Positions 14,959-24,981 of a DNA stretch of 64,000 nt are shown here, in pieces; within the stretch, counting starts at the first letter, position 1; the number at the start of each line of letters is the position of its first letter. Where the stretch lies: assembly GCA_947177185.1 (NCBI GenBank), contig CAMWTJ010000003.1, positions 45,169-109,168 of the forward strand, given 5' to 3'. Below the pieces are notes generated by a model. It saw nothing but the letters and a program-made list of their open reading frames with translations. It did no database searches and was not told the DNA's origin. The DNA comes from an uncultured Porphyromonadaceae bacterium. GTDB taxonomy: Bacteria; Bacteroidota; Bacteroidia; Bacteroidales; Muribaculaceae. The position numbers and the translations under genes were made by a program.

Positions 14959-16365
14959 ATGTTCAGAACCATACTTTCCGCTGCCGCGATGCTCGTGGCA
15001 GCAGCCGCAAACGCACAGTCGCCGCTGACGCTTGACCAGTGCATCGCCATCGCATTAAGCGAAAGCCCTGTGGTGCAGGTGGCCGACATGGAAATAAAAC
15101 GCGTAGACTACTCACGCACCGAAACACTCTCGCAGCTTTTCCCGCAGGTGAATTTCGGAGCCAACTACTCACGCATGCTCGCCAAACAGGTGATGTATAT
15201 GAGCATGGACGGCGGATTCGGCCAGCAAGGCTCCGCCGGCGGCGACAGCTCTGAAGAAGCCGCATCGGCCTCCTCGCGGAAAAGCGGCAGCGAAACCGGC
15301 ATTAAAATGGGCCTCGACAACAGCTATCAGATAGGTTTTTCCGCATCTGTGCCTCTGATAGCCCCGCAGCTGTGGAAATCGCTCAAACTGAGCGACTCGC
15401 AGATTCTGCAGTCGGTGGAGCAGGCACGTGCGTCGCGCCTCGACCTCGTCAACCAGATTAAGGACGCCTACTACGCGCTCATGCTCGCCACCGATTCGCG
15501 CGCCGTGGTGCAGGAAAGCTACGACATGGCTGCATTTACCCACGAGATGTACACAAAGCAGTTTGAAGCGGGAGCTGCCAGCGACTACGACGTGCTGCGC
15601 ACATCCGTGGCCATGAAAAACATCGAGCCGGAGCTCATGCAGGCCGACATTGCCATCAGGCAGGCTCGTCTGCAGCTGCTCGTGCTGATGGGAGTGGACG
15701 CCGATTTCCCGCTGGAAATAGCCGGACGGCTGTCGGATTATGAGTCCACCATGTTTGACGAAACAATGGCCATCGAATCTGATTTCTCGCAAAACGGCAG
15801 CCTGGTGCAGAACACCCTGCAGACACGCATGCTGCGCGACGCTCTCGATGTGCAGCGCATGGCGTGGTACCCCACCCTTTCCGCAAGCATCAACTACTAT
15901 TGGAACAGCAACAGCAACGGCTCGCCGTTCAAGAATTTCAGATGGAGCAACTCCTCGTCGTTCGGCCTGTCGCTGTCGATGCCGCTGCTGACTGGCGGCG
16001 CACGCTACAGCCGCATACGCCAGGCGCGCGTGCAGCTCATCGAGGCTGAGCTTCAGCGCGAGAACATAGAGCGGAACGTAGGCATGCAGGTGCAGCTCGC
16101 CATAGACAATGTGCGCATGAATGTGCGGCAGATATCGTCCTCGTCAGAGAGCGTGGCGCAGGCTGAGCGTGCCCACGACATCATGGAGCGCTCGTTTGCC
16201 ATCGGAGCCGCCAGCTATCTCGACCTGCGCGACAGCGAACTGGCGCTCACCCGTTCGCGCCTTGCCTACTACCAGAGCATCTACAACTATCTCGTGGCGG
16301 GCAGCCAGCTTGAACTGCTGCGCGGCACAGCACCCCTCGCACAATACGAATCCATCGTCAAATAA
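14959..16365 (+). CDS. TolC family outer-membrane efflux protein
   Basis: The 468-aa protein has a signal peptide (cut near AAANAQ/S) and the two repeated TolC halves of coiled-coil helices plus beta strands. Typical motifs are LTLDQCIAIALSESP at the start, FPQVNFGANYS, and SYLDLRDSELALTRSRLAYYQSIYNYLVAGSQLELLRG at the end. A low-complexity Gly/Ser stretch (about residues 90-115) is probably an exposed loop. It forms the trimeric outer-membrane channel for the adaptor and RND pump encoded directly downstream. A CAATTTTG sequence 26 bp before the start could be a weak -7 element. Confidence 0.95.
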   Translation: MFRTILSAAAMLVAAAANAQSPLTLDQCIAIALSESPVVQVADMEIKRVDYSRTETLSQLFPQVNFGANYSRMLAKQVMYMSMDGGFGQQGSAGGDSSEEAASASSRKSGSETGIKMGLDNSYQIGFSASVPLIAPQLWKSLKLSDSQILQSVEQARASRLDLVNQIKDAYYALMLATDSRAVVQESYDMAAFTHEMYTKQFEAGAASDYDVLRTSVAMKNIEPELMQADIAIRQARLQLLVLMGVDADFPLEIAGRLSDYESTMFDETMAIESDFSQNGSLVQNTLQTRMLRDALDVQRMAWYPTLSASINYYWNSNSNGSPFKNFRWSNSSSFGLSLSMPLLTGGARYSRIRQARVQLIEAELQRENIERNVGMQVQLAIDNVRMNVRQISSSSESVAQAERAHDIMERSFAIGAASYLDLRDSELALTRSRLAYYQSIYNYLVAGSQLELLRGTAPLAQYESIVK

Positions 16366-16385
16366 CATACACATCCATCACAATA

Positions 16386-17420
16386 ATGTACCGCCCCACC
16401 ATCTACCGCTATTGCATGATAGCCATCGCTGCAGCCGCGTTTACGGCTTGCGGCGGCAAAGACAGAGAAACCGCCGCCGATGCCCATCAGGAAGAATTGC
16501 CCCGCGTGGAAATTGATTTCGCGCAGACGCGCGAAGTGCCGCAGCTCAAGGAATACACCGCCAACGTTGAGGCCTACAACGTGAATAATATCTCGCCCGC
16601 AGCCCCCAACCGCATCAAAACGATAGCAGTGGAAACAGGCGACCCTGTGCGCCGCGGGCAAGTGCTTGTCACGCTCGACCCTGCCAATCTCGACCAGCTC
16701 AAAATCAACCTTGACCAGACAGAGCGCGAGTACAACCGCGCACTCACGCTGCTTGAGATAGGTGCAGGCACGCAGCAGGCGGTAGACCAGCTGAAGGCTC
16801 AGCTCGACGCCGCACGCACGCAGTATGCCAACGCAAAAGAAAACACCGTGCTCACGTCGCCCGTGACAGGCGTGGTGACCGCGCGCAACTACGATCCCGG
16901 CGACATGACGGCCTCTCTGCCGGTGCTCACCGTAGGACAGCTCTCGCCCGTAGTCAAAGTGATAATCAACGCCACCGAATCCGACCTCACGAGCGTGCAC
17001 CGCGGCATGCCGGTGAAAGTGATGTTCGACGCGCTGCCCGACGAAACGTTCGCCGGCACAGTAGCGCGCATATATCCCTCCGTCGACCCGGCCACGCGCA
17101 CTTTCGAAGCTGAGATTCAGATCAAGAACCCCGGCGAGCGTCTGCGCCCCGGCATGTTTGCCAGAGTGGAAATAGACCACGGCTCGCAGAGCCGCGTGGT
17201 GGTGCCCGACAGAGCTGTAGTGAAACAGACAGGCAGCGGCAACCGCTATGTGTACGTGCTGCACGGCGACCGCGTGAGCTTCAACCGCGTAGAACTCGGC
17301 CGTCGCCTCGGCGATGCCTACGAGCTCATAAGTGGCGTGAACGACGGCGACACCGTGGTGATTTCCGGCCAGAGCCGTCTGGCCGACGGCATAGCCGTAG
17401 ACGTGCTCGAAACGAAATAA
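16386..17420 (+). CDS. RND efflux periplasmic adaptor (membrane fusion) lipoprotein
   Basis: The 344-aa protein has a lipoprotein signal with Cys22 (FTACGG). It has the split lipoyl domain (NRIKTIAVETGDPVRRGQVL and TVLTSPVTGVVTARNYDPGD), a short alpha-hairpin between them, then the beta-barrel and membrane-proximal domains. It links the inner-membrane RND pump to the TolC channel. It starts 20 bp after tolC and ends 29 bp before the pump gene, so all three are one operon. Confidence 0.96.
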   Translation: MYRPTIYRYCMIAIAAAAFTACGGKDRETAADAHQEELPRVEIDFAQTREVPQLKEYTANVEAYNVNNISPAAPNRIKTIAVETGDPVRRGQVLVTLDPANLDQLKINLDQTEREYNRALTLLEIGAGTQQAVDQLKAQLDAARTQYANAKENTVLTSPVTGVVTARNYDPGDMTASLPVLTVGQLSPVVKVIINATESDLTSVHRGMPVKVMFDALPDETFAGTVARIYPSVDPATRTFEAEIQIKNPGERLRPGMFARVEIDHGSQSRVVVPDRAVVKQTGSGNRYVYVLHGDRVSFNRVELGRRLGDAYELISGVNDGDTVVISGQSRLADGIAVDVLETK

Positions 17421-17449
17421 TCCGACAACGCGCTTAACACTTTTTCCAC

Positions 17450-20400
17450 ATGAGCCTATACGGAAACGCGGTAAGACGCCCCATCATGACCACACTGTGC
17501 TTTGTGGCGGTTGTGATTCTGGGTCTGTTTTCGCTTAACACACTCCCCATCGACCTCTACCCCGATGTCGAAACAAACACCCTCATGGTGATGACATCGT
17601 ATCAGGGCGCGAGCGCGCAGGACATCGAACAAAACGTCACGCGTCCGCTCGAAAACGTACTCAACTCCGTCAACGACCTCAAGCATATCACCTCCAAAAG
17701 CCGCGAGGGTATCTCCGTGATTACGCTCGAATTCGAATACGGCAAGGATATCGACGTGCTCACCAACGACGTGCGCGACAAGCTCGACCTGGTGTCGTCG
17801 TCGCTGCCCGACGATGTCGAGAATCCTACCATATTCAAGTTCTCGTCGGACATGATTCCGATTGTAATGCTGTCGGTGCGCGCTTCCGAGAGCATGCCCG
17901 GCCTCTACAAGATACTCGACGAAGCCGTGGCCAACCCGCTCGCGCGCATCAACGGAGTGGGCTCCGTGAGCATCTCGGGCGCGCCGAAGCGCGAAATACA
18001 CATCTATGCCGACCCTGCCCGACTTGAAGCCTACGGACTCACCATAGAGCAGATAGCCTCAGTGATTGCAGCCGAAAACCGCAACATCCCCGGAGGCTCC
18101 TTCGACATAGGTTCCGACACATATTCCATGCGCGTGCAGGGCGAGTTTTCCTCGTCGGACCAGATGGCCGGCGTGGTGGTAGGCTCGCGCAACGGGCGCA
18201 ACGTGTATCTGCGCGACGTGGCCCGCATCGACGATTCGCTCGAGGAGCGCGCCCAGCAGACCTACAACGACGGCGAAAAGGGCGCCATGATTATCATACA
18301 GAAGCAGAGCGGCGCCAATTCGGTGGAAATCTCCAACAAAGTGCTGGAAATCCTTCCGTCGATACAGAAGCGACTGCCCTCCGACGTAAAACTCGGCATA
18401 ATAGTGGATACGTCCGACAATATCCGCAACACCATAGCCTCGCTTGTGGAAACTGTGCTTTACGCGCTGCTTTTCGTGGTGATTGTGGTTTTCTTCTTCC
18501 TCGGACGCTGGCGCGCCACGCTCATTATCACCATCACCATACCGATTTCGCTCATAGCATCTTTCATATACCTTGCTGTCACGGGCAACTCTCTGAACAT
18601 CGTGTCGCTTTCGGCCCTGTCGATATCCATAGGCATGGTCGTGGACGATGCCATCGTGGTTCTTGAAAACGTGACCACACACATAGAGCGCGGCTCCGAC
18701 CCGCGCCAGGCGGCGGTGCACGGCACCAACGAGGTTGCCATATCCGTGGTGGCGTCCACACTCACCCTTATAGCCGTATTCTTCCCGCTGACACTCGTCA
18801 CGGGCATGACCGGCGTGCTGTTCCGCCAGCTCGGATGGATGGTCACCATCATGATGATTATATCCACTGTGTGCGCCCTGTCGCTCACCCCCATGCTCTG
18901 CAGCCTGCTGCTTCGCCGCCAGAACACACACGGACGCCTCTACAACCTGCTGTTCACGCCCGTCAACCGTGCGCTCGACGCTTTCGACCGCGGCTACGGA
19001 CGTCTGCTCACATGGGTCGTAAGCCACAAGCTTATCACGGCCGTAGTGTGTTTGGCCATATTTTTCGGCTCGCTCGGACTGCTTAAAAACGTGGGCACGG
19101 AGTTCTTCCCCACCGCCGACGACGGCCGCCTGAGCGTAAGCCTCGAGCTGCCCATCGGCACACGCGTGGAGATAGCGCAGGAGCTCACTCAGAAACTCGT
19201 GCAGGAATGGCGGGAAAAATACCCGGAAATCACCGTAATAAACTACACCACCGGCTCGGCCGACAGCGACAACACATTCGCCTCGCTGCGCGACAACGGC
19301 CCGCACATTATATCCATGAACATACGCCTGAGCGACCCCGGCGACCGCGAGCGCGGAATCACCGAGATAGCGGCCGCCATGCGCGCCGACCTGCGCGACT
19401 ATCCGCAGTACAAGAAAGCGCAGGTGCAGGTGGGCGGCGGCGCCGGCATGGCCGGACAGGCCACCATCGACTACGAAATCTACGGCTACGATTTCGAACT
19501 CACCGACACTGTGGCGCAACAGCTCAAGAGCATGCTCGAAAGCATACCCGGAACGGCCGACGTGTTCATATCGCGCTCAGACTATCAGCCCGAATATCAG
19601 GTGGATTTCGACCGCGAGAAACTCGCCATCTATGGCCTCAATCTGCAGACTGCGGCCACGTATCTGCGAAACCGCATCAACGGCACCATAGCCTCACGCT
19701 TCAGAGAAGACGGCGAGGAATACGACATCATGGTGATGTACGATCCCGCCCACCGACAGTCCATAGACGATATTGAGAACATACTCATTTACAACTCGGC
19801 AGGAAACGCCGTGCGCCTAAAAGACGTCGGCACAGTGGTGGAACGCGCCACTCCGCCCACCATCGAGCGCAAGGACCGCGAGCGCATAGTCACCGTGAAG
19901 ACCACCGTGCAGGATGTGCCCATGAGCCGCATTGTCGAGCAGTCGCAGGCGCGCATCGACAAGATGGATATACCGCAGGGTGTGAGCATACAGCTCAGCG
20001 GCAGCTATGAAGACCAGCAGGACTCGTTCCGCGACCTTCTCACCCTGGCCGTGCTGATTGTGATACTCGTCTACATCGTGATGGCAGCGCAGTTCGAAAG
20101 CTACACTTATCCGGCCATAATCATGACATCGCTTATGTTTGCGTTCTCGGGCGTATTCATAATACTTTGGCTCACAGGCCACACCCTCAACGTGATGAGT
20201 ATGATCGGAGCCATCATGCTCATAGGCATAGTAGTGAAAAACGGTATTGTGCTCATTGACTACATCACCCTCAACCGCGAGCGCGGCATGAGCATACGCC
20301 GGGCCGTGATTCTCGGCGGCGAGTCGCGCCTGCGCCCCGTTGTGATGACCACGCTCACCACCATACTCGGCATGGTGCCTATGGCCGTAGGCTCGGGCCA

Positions 20401-20560
20401 GGGCGCAGAGATGTGGCGTCCCATGGGCACCGCCGTAATAGGAGGCCTCACGTTCTCCACCATACTCACACTGCTGTTCGTACCGATGCTCTACTGCGTG
20501 TTCGCCTACAACGGCGTGCGCAATACCCGCAAAAAACTCCGCAAAGCCACCGACAAATGA
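17450..20560 (+). CDS. RND family efflux permease (HAE1-like)
   Basis: The 1036-aa inner-membrane pump has 12 TM helices in the RND arrangement and two large periplasmic loops. Asp399-Asp400 in TM4 (GMVVDDAIVVLENV) are the proton-relay pair, and the LYPDVETNTLMV start and VKNGIVLIDY in TM10 are family landmarks. The family exports drugs, dyes or lipids by proton antiport. Sequence alone does not give the substrate. The stop overlaps the next gene by ATGA (20557-20560), so the small PII-like protein is coupled to the pump. Confidence 0.97.
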   Translation: MSLYGNAVRRPIMTTLCFVAVVILGLFSLNTLPIDLYPDVETNTLMVMTSYQGASAQDIEQNVTRPLENVLNSVNDLKHITSKSREGISVITLEFEYGKDIDVLTNDVRDKLDLVSSSLPDDVENPTIFKFSSDMIPIVMLSVRASESMPGLYKILDEAVANPLARINGVGSVSISGAPKREIHIYADPARLEAYGLTIEQIASVIAAENRNIPGGSFDIGSDTYSMRVQGEFSSSDQMAGVVVGSRNGRNVYLRDVARIDDSLEERAQQTYNDGEKGAMIIIQKQSGANSVEISNKVLEILPSIQKRLPSDVKLGIIVDTSDNIRNTIASLVETVLYALLFVVIVVFFFLGRWRATLIITITIPISLIASFIYLAVTGNSLNIVSLSALSISIGMVVDDAIVVLENVTTHIERGSDPRQAAVHGTNEVAISVVASTLTLIAVFFPLTLVTGMTGVLFRQLGWMVTIMMIISTVCALSLTPMLCSLLLRRQNTHGRLYNLLFTPVNRALDAFDRGYGRLLTWVVSHKLITAVVCLAIFFGSLGLLKNVGTEFFPTADDGRLSVSLELPIGTRVEIAQELTQKLVQEWREKYPEITVINYTTGSADSDNTFASLRDNGPHIISMNIRLSDPGDRERGITEIAAAMRADLRDYPQYKKAQVQVGGGAGMAGQATIDYEIYGYDFELTDTVAQQLKSMLESIPGTADVFISRSDYQPEYQVDFDREKLAIYGLNLQTAATYLRNRINGTIASRFREDGEEYDIMVMYDPAHRQSIDDIENILIYNSAGNAVRLKDVGTVVERATPPTIERKDRERIVTVKTTVQDVPMSRIVEQSQARIDKMDIPQGVSIQLSGSYEDQQDSFRDLLTLAVLIVILVYIVMAAQFESYTYPAIIMTSLMFAFSGVFIILWLTGHTLNVMSMIGAIMLIGIVVKNGIVLIDYITLNRERGMSIRRAVILGGESRLRPVVMTTLTTILGMVPMAVGSGQGAEMWRPMGTAVIGGLTFSTILTLLFVPMLYCVFAYNGVRNTRKKLRKATDK

Positions 20561-20850
20561 AAACCGTATTCATAGCCTTTGACCAGGCACACCGCGAAAA
20601 GATAATCGACATACTCGACCGCTCCAACTGCCGCGGCTTCACGGCATGGCACACAGTGGAAGGACGCGGCACCACCGACGGCGAACCGCACTACGGCTCG
20701 CACGCGTGGCCGTCCATGGCCTCGGCCATACTCACCGTGGTGCCCGACGAGCGCGTCGGCATGCTGCTCGGACGCCTGCGCGACCTCGACGCCGAACGCC
20801 CGAAGCTTGGCCTGCGCGCGTTCGTATGGAACGTCGAGCAATCCATCTGA
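20557..20850 (+). CDS. PG0541-type transporter-associated PII-like protein
   Basis: The 97-aa protein starts at the ATG overlapping the RND stop. It has the ferredoxin-like PII fold pattern: MKTVFIAFDQAHREKIIDIL, a central loop with TAWHTVEGRGTTDGEP, and a second half with AILTVVPDERVGMLLGRLRDLDAE. Small proteins of this type are regularly encoded behind Bacteroidetes RND pumps, and the TIGR-style name PG0541 family comes from Porphyromonas. It may sense a nucleotide or metal and modulate the pump; that role is inferred from context. Confidence 0.85.
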   Translation: MKTVFIAFDQAHREKIIDILDRSNCRGFTAWHTVEGRGTTDGEPHYGSHAWPSMASAILTVVPDERVGMLLGRLRDLDAERPKLGLRAFVWNVEQSI

Positions 20851-20869
20851 CACGTCACTTTTACGTGCT

Positions 20870-20922
20870 ACAACACATCAGGCGCCTGCCCCGAGGGGGA
20901 CAGGCGCCTGATGCGTTGTCTA
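20870..20922. terminator. Bidirectional hairpin between convergent efflux and NSS genes
   Basis: ATCAGGCGCCTG (20877-20888) pairs exactly with CAGGCGCCTGAT (20901-20912), extended inward by CCCC/GGGG and outward by ACAAC/GTTGT with one mismatch, for a stem over 20 bp. It sits midway between the two convergent stops and has no T-run on either side. Confidence 0.65.
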
Positions 20923-20932
20923 TATCACCGTG

Positions 20933-22297
20933 TCAGACGGGAAGCAGTCCAAGTCCGGCGAGAAACACCAGCAGGATGCACACAGGAGCCACGCAGCGCA
21001 TACAGAACACCAGTGTGCCCACAAGCGCACGACCGCGGCGCGTGGCGGGAGCAAGCTCGCTGCGCATCACCTTGCGGTCCAGCACCCATCCGGCATACAC
21101 GCTTATGATCATGCCTCCAACCGGCAGCAGCACATTGCTCGATACGTAGTCAAACAGCTCAAACAGTGTCATACCGAACATGCGCACACCGTTCAGACAG
21201 CCGAACGACAGCGCACACAGCGTACCGAGCAGCATGGCCACCCCGATATTGATGCGTGTGGCACGGCGGCGGCTCATGTGCATGTCGTCGCACAGCCATG
21301 CTATGGTGATTTCGCTCATCGAAACCGTGCTGGTAAGCGACGCCGTAAACAACAGCACAAAAAACAGCGCGCTCCACACAGCCCCGCCGGCCATCTCGGC
21401 GAATATCGCCGGGAGCACCTCAAACACCAGACGCGGGCCGGCCGCCGGCTCCTGGCCGAAGGTGAACACGGCCGGAAATATAATCACTCCCGCCACTATG
21501 GCGACGAAGCTGTCGAGCGACGCCGTCAGAAACGCAGTCTTCACAAGAGGCGTCCGGCGCGAGAAATAGCTCGAATACGTAATAAGGCATCCCAGCCCCA
21601 GACTGAGCGAGAAAAAGGCCTGCCCCATGGCACTCAGCACCACCGACGGCGTAATCTGCGAGAAATCCGGGCGGAACAGAAATCCGAGGCCCTCCGCGGC
21701 TCCGGGCATGCAGAGCGAGTGCACACAAAAAGCAAACAGTATGACAAACAGCAGCGGCATCAGCACATTGCTGACCCTCTCTATGCCCTTTTCGACTCCG
21801 CGCGCAAGGATAGCGTAGTTGCACAGCAGAAACAGCACGGTCCACATGGCCGGACGCACATTGCCGGCAGCAAACTCGTCGAACTGCGAGTGCAGTGACT
21901 CTGCATCGGCATGCATGCCGCCGAAACCGGCCACCGAGCGCCATATGTATTCCATGGTCCAGCCGGCCACCACCGAGTAGAAACTCAGAATCAGCACCGA
22001 CGACAGTATGCCTATGTAGCCCACTACGCCCCAGCCTGTGCCGGGCGACAGACGCCGGAAAGCTCCGCGCACATTGGCTCCCGTATGGCGGCCTATTACA
22101 AACTCGGCACACATCACCGGCACACCTATCACAAACACAAAAAGCAGATTGAGCAGCATGAACGCCGCGCCGCCATTGGCCCCGGCCTCATACGGAAAAC
22201 GCCATATATTGCCCAGTCCTACGGCTGAGCCCACCGTGACGGCCACCACGCCGAGGCGCGTGGCAAACTGGGCTCTGTTTTTATTATCCTCACTCAT
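20933..22297 (-). CDS. Sodium-dependent transporter, NSS (neurotransmitter:sodium symporter) family
   Basis: The 454-aa protein has 11-12 TM helices and the NSS signature in TM1 (VGSAVGLGNIWRFPYEAGANGG), whose unwound centre binds sodium and substrate. TM6 carries FFSLSLGLGCLITYSSY. Bacterial members such as LeuT, TnaT and MhsT carry amino acids into the cell with sodium. The substrate here is not readable. It overlaps the AI-2E family permease gene by 8 bp on the same strand. Confidence 0.95.
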   Translation of the reverse strand: MSEDNKNRAQFATRLGVVAVTVGSAVGLGNIWRFPYEAGANGGAAFMLLNLLFVFVIGVPVMCAEFVIGRHTGANVRGAFRRLSPGTGWGVVGYIGILSSVLILSFYSVVAGWTMEYIWRSVAGFGGMHADAESLHSQFDEFAAGNVRPAMWTVLFLLCNYAILARGVEKGIERVSNVLMPLLFVILFAFCVHSLCMPGAAEGLGFLFRPDFSQITPSVVLSAMGQAFFSLSLGLGCLITYSSYFSRRTPLVKTAFLTASLDSFVAIVAGVIIFPAVFTFGQEPAAGPRLVFEVLPAIFAEMAGGAVWSALFFVLLFTASLTSTVSMSEITIAWLCDDMHMSRRRATRINIGVAMLLGTLCALSFGCLNGVRMFGMTLFELFDYVSSNVLLPVGGMIISVYAGWVLDRKVMRSELAPATRRGRALVGTLVFCMRCVAPVCILLVFLAGLGLLPV

Positions 22298-23441
22298 CGG
22301 GAAATTCGGTCATTTTGCGCAAAGCATCGGCGTCGGCCCGATGCTCGTCAGGGCTTTCTCCGTCCTCGCGGTTGCTTATATAACGGTTGTAGTACGACAG
22401 CAGCAGTGTGGTGAGCGGGAGCGCTATAATCAGTCCCACAAATCCCAGCAGCGTGCCCCACACCGACAGCGACAGCAATATGATGGCTGGGTTCAGCCCC
22501 ATGGCGCTGCCCATGATTTTAGGTGTAAGAATCAGGTCCTGGATGCATTGCACCACTACGTAGACCAGAATACAGGCGCCCCATATGCTCCAGAACTCCA
22601 CGTGGGTGTCGAGCGAATACACCACACACAGCAGCGTAGTGGGCACAATGGATATCAGCTGCAGATAAGGCACCATGTTCAGAAGCCCGATAAACATGCC
22701 GAGCACAATGGCCATCGGAAGGCCCACTATCATAAAGCCGATGCTGAACAGCACGCCCACGCACAGCGCCACAAGGGCCTGTCCGCGGAAATAGTGGTTC
22801 ATGCTGCTTTTTATATCGCTGCCTATCGCAAACACGGCCGGGCGGTGTTTCGGGGGCACCAGATGCCGGAATCCTTTGAGCAGACGTTCGTAATCGAGCA
22901 TTATGAACACTACGTACAGCACCACCATGAACCAGTTGAACACAGCCAGCACCATGTTGAACCCGCCGGCGAGTATGCCCGACACACTGTCGAGCAGCTC
23001 CCTCCAGTCCTGGCGCGTGAGTTTCGAGGCTATCTGCTGGAAATCTATCTCCGTGCGCAGAAAGTCGTGCACACTCTGCGGTATGAAAGGAATCGACGCC
23101 GACTGCGAGCCGTAACGGCTTATCAGCACCGCAAACTGCCGCGCCTCGTCCATTATGCCCGGCACAATCAATATGCCGGCCACTGTGAGCAGAAGCAGCA
23201 GTTCGAAAAGAGTCATGAATATAGGCACCAGGCGCCGGCGCATGCCCAGCAGGCGGCAGTTGTACTGCACGAAAGGCTCAAGCAGATAGGCTATAAGCCA
23301 AGCCACAAGAAACGGCAGCAGCACATGGCGGAGAGCATCCACGAGCCATAAGGCGGCCAATACGCCGAGTGCGGTGATTACCAAACGCACCACGCGGTCG
23401 AATGTGTACGGGCGTGAATCGGCGGACTGATTAGAATACAT
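22290..23441 (-). CDS. AI-2E family (UPF0118) permease
   Basis: The 383-aa protein has about eight TM helices with a periplasmic loop region after TM3, as in the family. Landmarks are LPFLVAWLIAYLLEPFV near the N-terminus, and SMNHYFRGQALVALCVGVLFSIGFMIVGLPMAIVLG and GFVGLIIALPLTTLLLSYYNRY later on. Members include TqsA and sodium/proton antiporters; AI-2 transport itself should not be assumed. A TAACTTTG element on the minus strand (23482-23489) lies about 40 bp upstream and is a plausible -7 box. The hydrophilic C-terminal tail overlaps the NSS start by 8 bp. Confidence 0.93.
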   Translation of the reverse strand: MYSNQSADSRPYTFDRVVRLVITALGVLAALWLVDALRHVLLPFLVAWLIAYLLEPFVQYNCRLLGMRRRLVPIFMTLFELLLLLTVAGILIVPGIMDEARQFAVLISRYGSQSASIPFIPQSVHDFLRTEIDFQQIASKLTRQDWRELLDSVSGILAGGFNMVLAVFNWFMVVLYVVFIMLDYERLLKGFRHLVPPKHRPAVFAIGSDIKSSMNHYFRGQALVALCVGVLFSIGFMIVGLPMAIVLGMFIGLLNMVPYLQLISIVPTTLLCVVYSLDTHVEFWSIWGACILVYVVVQCIQDLILTPKIMGSAMGLNPAIILLSLSVWGTLLGFVGLIIALPLTTLLLSYYNRYISNREDGESPDEHRADADALRKMTEFPDE

Positions 23442-23481
23442 TTTACGGTATCGGTATGAAAATTGTTATGAAATAGTGGAA

Positions 23482-23509
23482 CAAAGTTAGCATATTTTCA
23501 TTAAATTTG
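23482..23509. promoter_or_regulatory. Divergent -7 elements between the AI-2E and MFS genes
   Basis: The minus strand reads TAACTTTG at 23482-23489 (toward the AI-2E permease), and the plus strand reads TAAATTTG at 23502-23509 (toward the MFS gene). They are 12 bp apart, so the two transcripts start back to back. Neither has a strong -33 element. Confidence 0.5.
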
Positions 23510-23547
23510 CACTTTAAAGAGATAATAAACCAAGAAATTCATACGAA

Positions 23548-24960
23548 ATGAAAGAAAAGACCCAACAATTGCTCAACGATAAAGCCTGGGCACGCTGGAT
23601 GGCGCTGATTCTGATAGCGTCAATGATGTTTTTTGCGTACATGTTTGTCGACGTAATGTCGCCGCTCAAGTCGCTTCTTGAAGAGAAACTGCACTGGGAC
23701 AGCGCGGCTTTCGGAACCTATGCCGCCTCGGAATACTTTCTCAACGTATTCTTCTTTTTCCTTATCTTCGCCGGCATAATACTTGACAAAACTGGCATAC
23801 GCTTCACCGGCCTGCTTTCGGCTTCGCTCATGGTGATAGGCGCAGCCATCAAACTCGTGGGCATCAGCGACTGGTTCGCCACCACCGGCATGTGCCAGTG
23901 GCTTGACTCCTGGTGGGTATCTTTTCCCGGCAGCGCCAAAATGGCGTCGCTCGGATTCATGATATTCGGATGCGGATGCGAAATGGCCGGCACCACTGTG
24001 TCTAAAGCCATAGCCAAATGGTTCGAAGGCAAGGAAATGGCACTGGCCATGGGCGTAGAGATGTCGATAGCCCGCCTGGGCGTATTCGCCACCATGTGGA
24101 TTTCGCCTCTCATCTCCAATAAATTCGACCAGTCGGTGCTCGCTCCCCTTGCTTTCTGCACACTGCTCCTCATCATCGGCCTGCTGTGCTACATAGTGTT
24201 CTCTGTGATGGACACACGCCTCGACCGCGAGCTCGTGGCCGCCGGCAAGCGCGGAGAAGAAGGCGCGTCGGACGAGGAATTCCACATCTCCGACCTTGGC
24301 AAAATACTTTCGAGCAAGATGTTCTGGCTCGTGGCCATGCTCTGCGTGCTCTACTACAGCGGCATATTCCCCTTCCAGCGCTATGCGCCCAACTACGTGC
24401 AGGAAACACTCGGCGTAAGCGCCGAAACGGCCGCGCGCCTCTTCAGCGTGTTCCCCATCCTTGCCATGGTGCTCACGCCCTTCCTCGGCGCGTTCCTCGA
24501 CTATCGCGGCAAGGGTGCCACGATGCTTATCGTCGGTGCTGTAATCATGACGTGCTGCCACCTCGGCTTCGCCTTCCTGCTGCCCGCCGTGCCTGAGGTA
24601 TGGCTGGCCGTGACCCTCATACTCGTGCTCGGCGTGTCGTTCTCGCTCGTGCCGGCCGCACTCTGGCCATCGGTGCCCAAAATCATCGATGCCAATATCC
24701 TCGGTTCTGCCTACTGCCTCATATTCTGGATTCAAAACATAGGCCTGTGCCTGGTGCCCCTGCTCATCGGCGAAACCCTCGACGCTACCGGCGGCTACCG
24801 CGTGCCGATGCTTATATTCGCATCGTTCGGCGTGCTCGCTATTCTGTTCGGCATATGGCTCAAGGTGCTCAACAGCCGCCACGACTACGGACTTGAGGCC
24901 CCCAACGTAAGAAACAGCGAGCAGACCCTCGCCGCAGAGGCTGCATCCGCAGAAGAATAA
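23548..24960 (+). CDS. Major facilitator superfamily transporter
   Basis: The 470-aa protein has 12 predicted TM helices. It has the loop-2/3 pattern GIILDKTGIRF, the CGCEMAGTTVSKAIAKWFEGKEMALAMGVEMSIARLG region and LGAFLDYRGKGATML as the second-half counterpart. It resembles the eukaryote-like MFSD1 branch often found in Bacteroidetes; the substrate is unknown. A 40-residue hydrophilic loop between TM6 and TM7 and an acidic, Ala-rich C-terminus are cytoplasmic. It is the first gene of a probable five-gene run, followed 21 bp later by the DUF4836 lipoprotein. Confidence 0.92.
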   Translation: MKEKTQQLLNDKAWARWMALILIASMMFFAYMFVDVMSPLKSLLEEKLHWDSAAFGTYAASEYFLNVFFFFLIFAGIILDKTGIRFTGLLSASLMVIGAAIKLVGISDWFATTGMCQWLDSWWVSFPGSAKMASLGFMIFGCGCEMAGTTVSKAIAKWFEGKEMALAMGVEMSIARLGVFATMWISPLISNKFDQSVLAPLAFCTLLLIIGLLCYIVFSVMDTRLDRELVAAGKRGEEGASDEEFHISDLGKILSSKMFWLVAMLCVLYYSGIFPFQRYAPNYVQETLGVSAETAARLFSVFPILAMVLTPFLGAFLDYRGKGATMLIVGAVIMTCCHLGFAFLLPAVPEVWLAVTLILVLGVSFSLVPAALWPSVPKIIDANILGSAYCLIFWIQNIGLCLVPLLIGETLDATGGYRVPMLIFASFGVLAILFGIWLKVLNSRHDYGLEAPNVRNSEQTLAAEAASAEE

Positions 24961-24981
24961 ATCCTTAAACTCTCTACCGCT

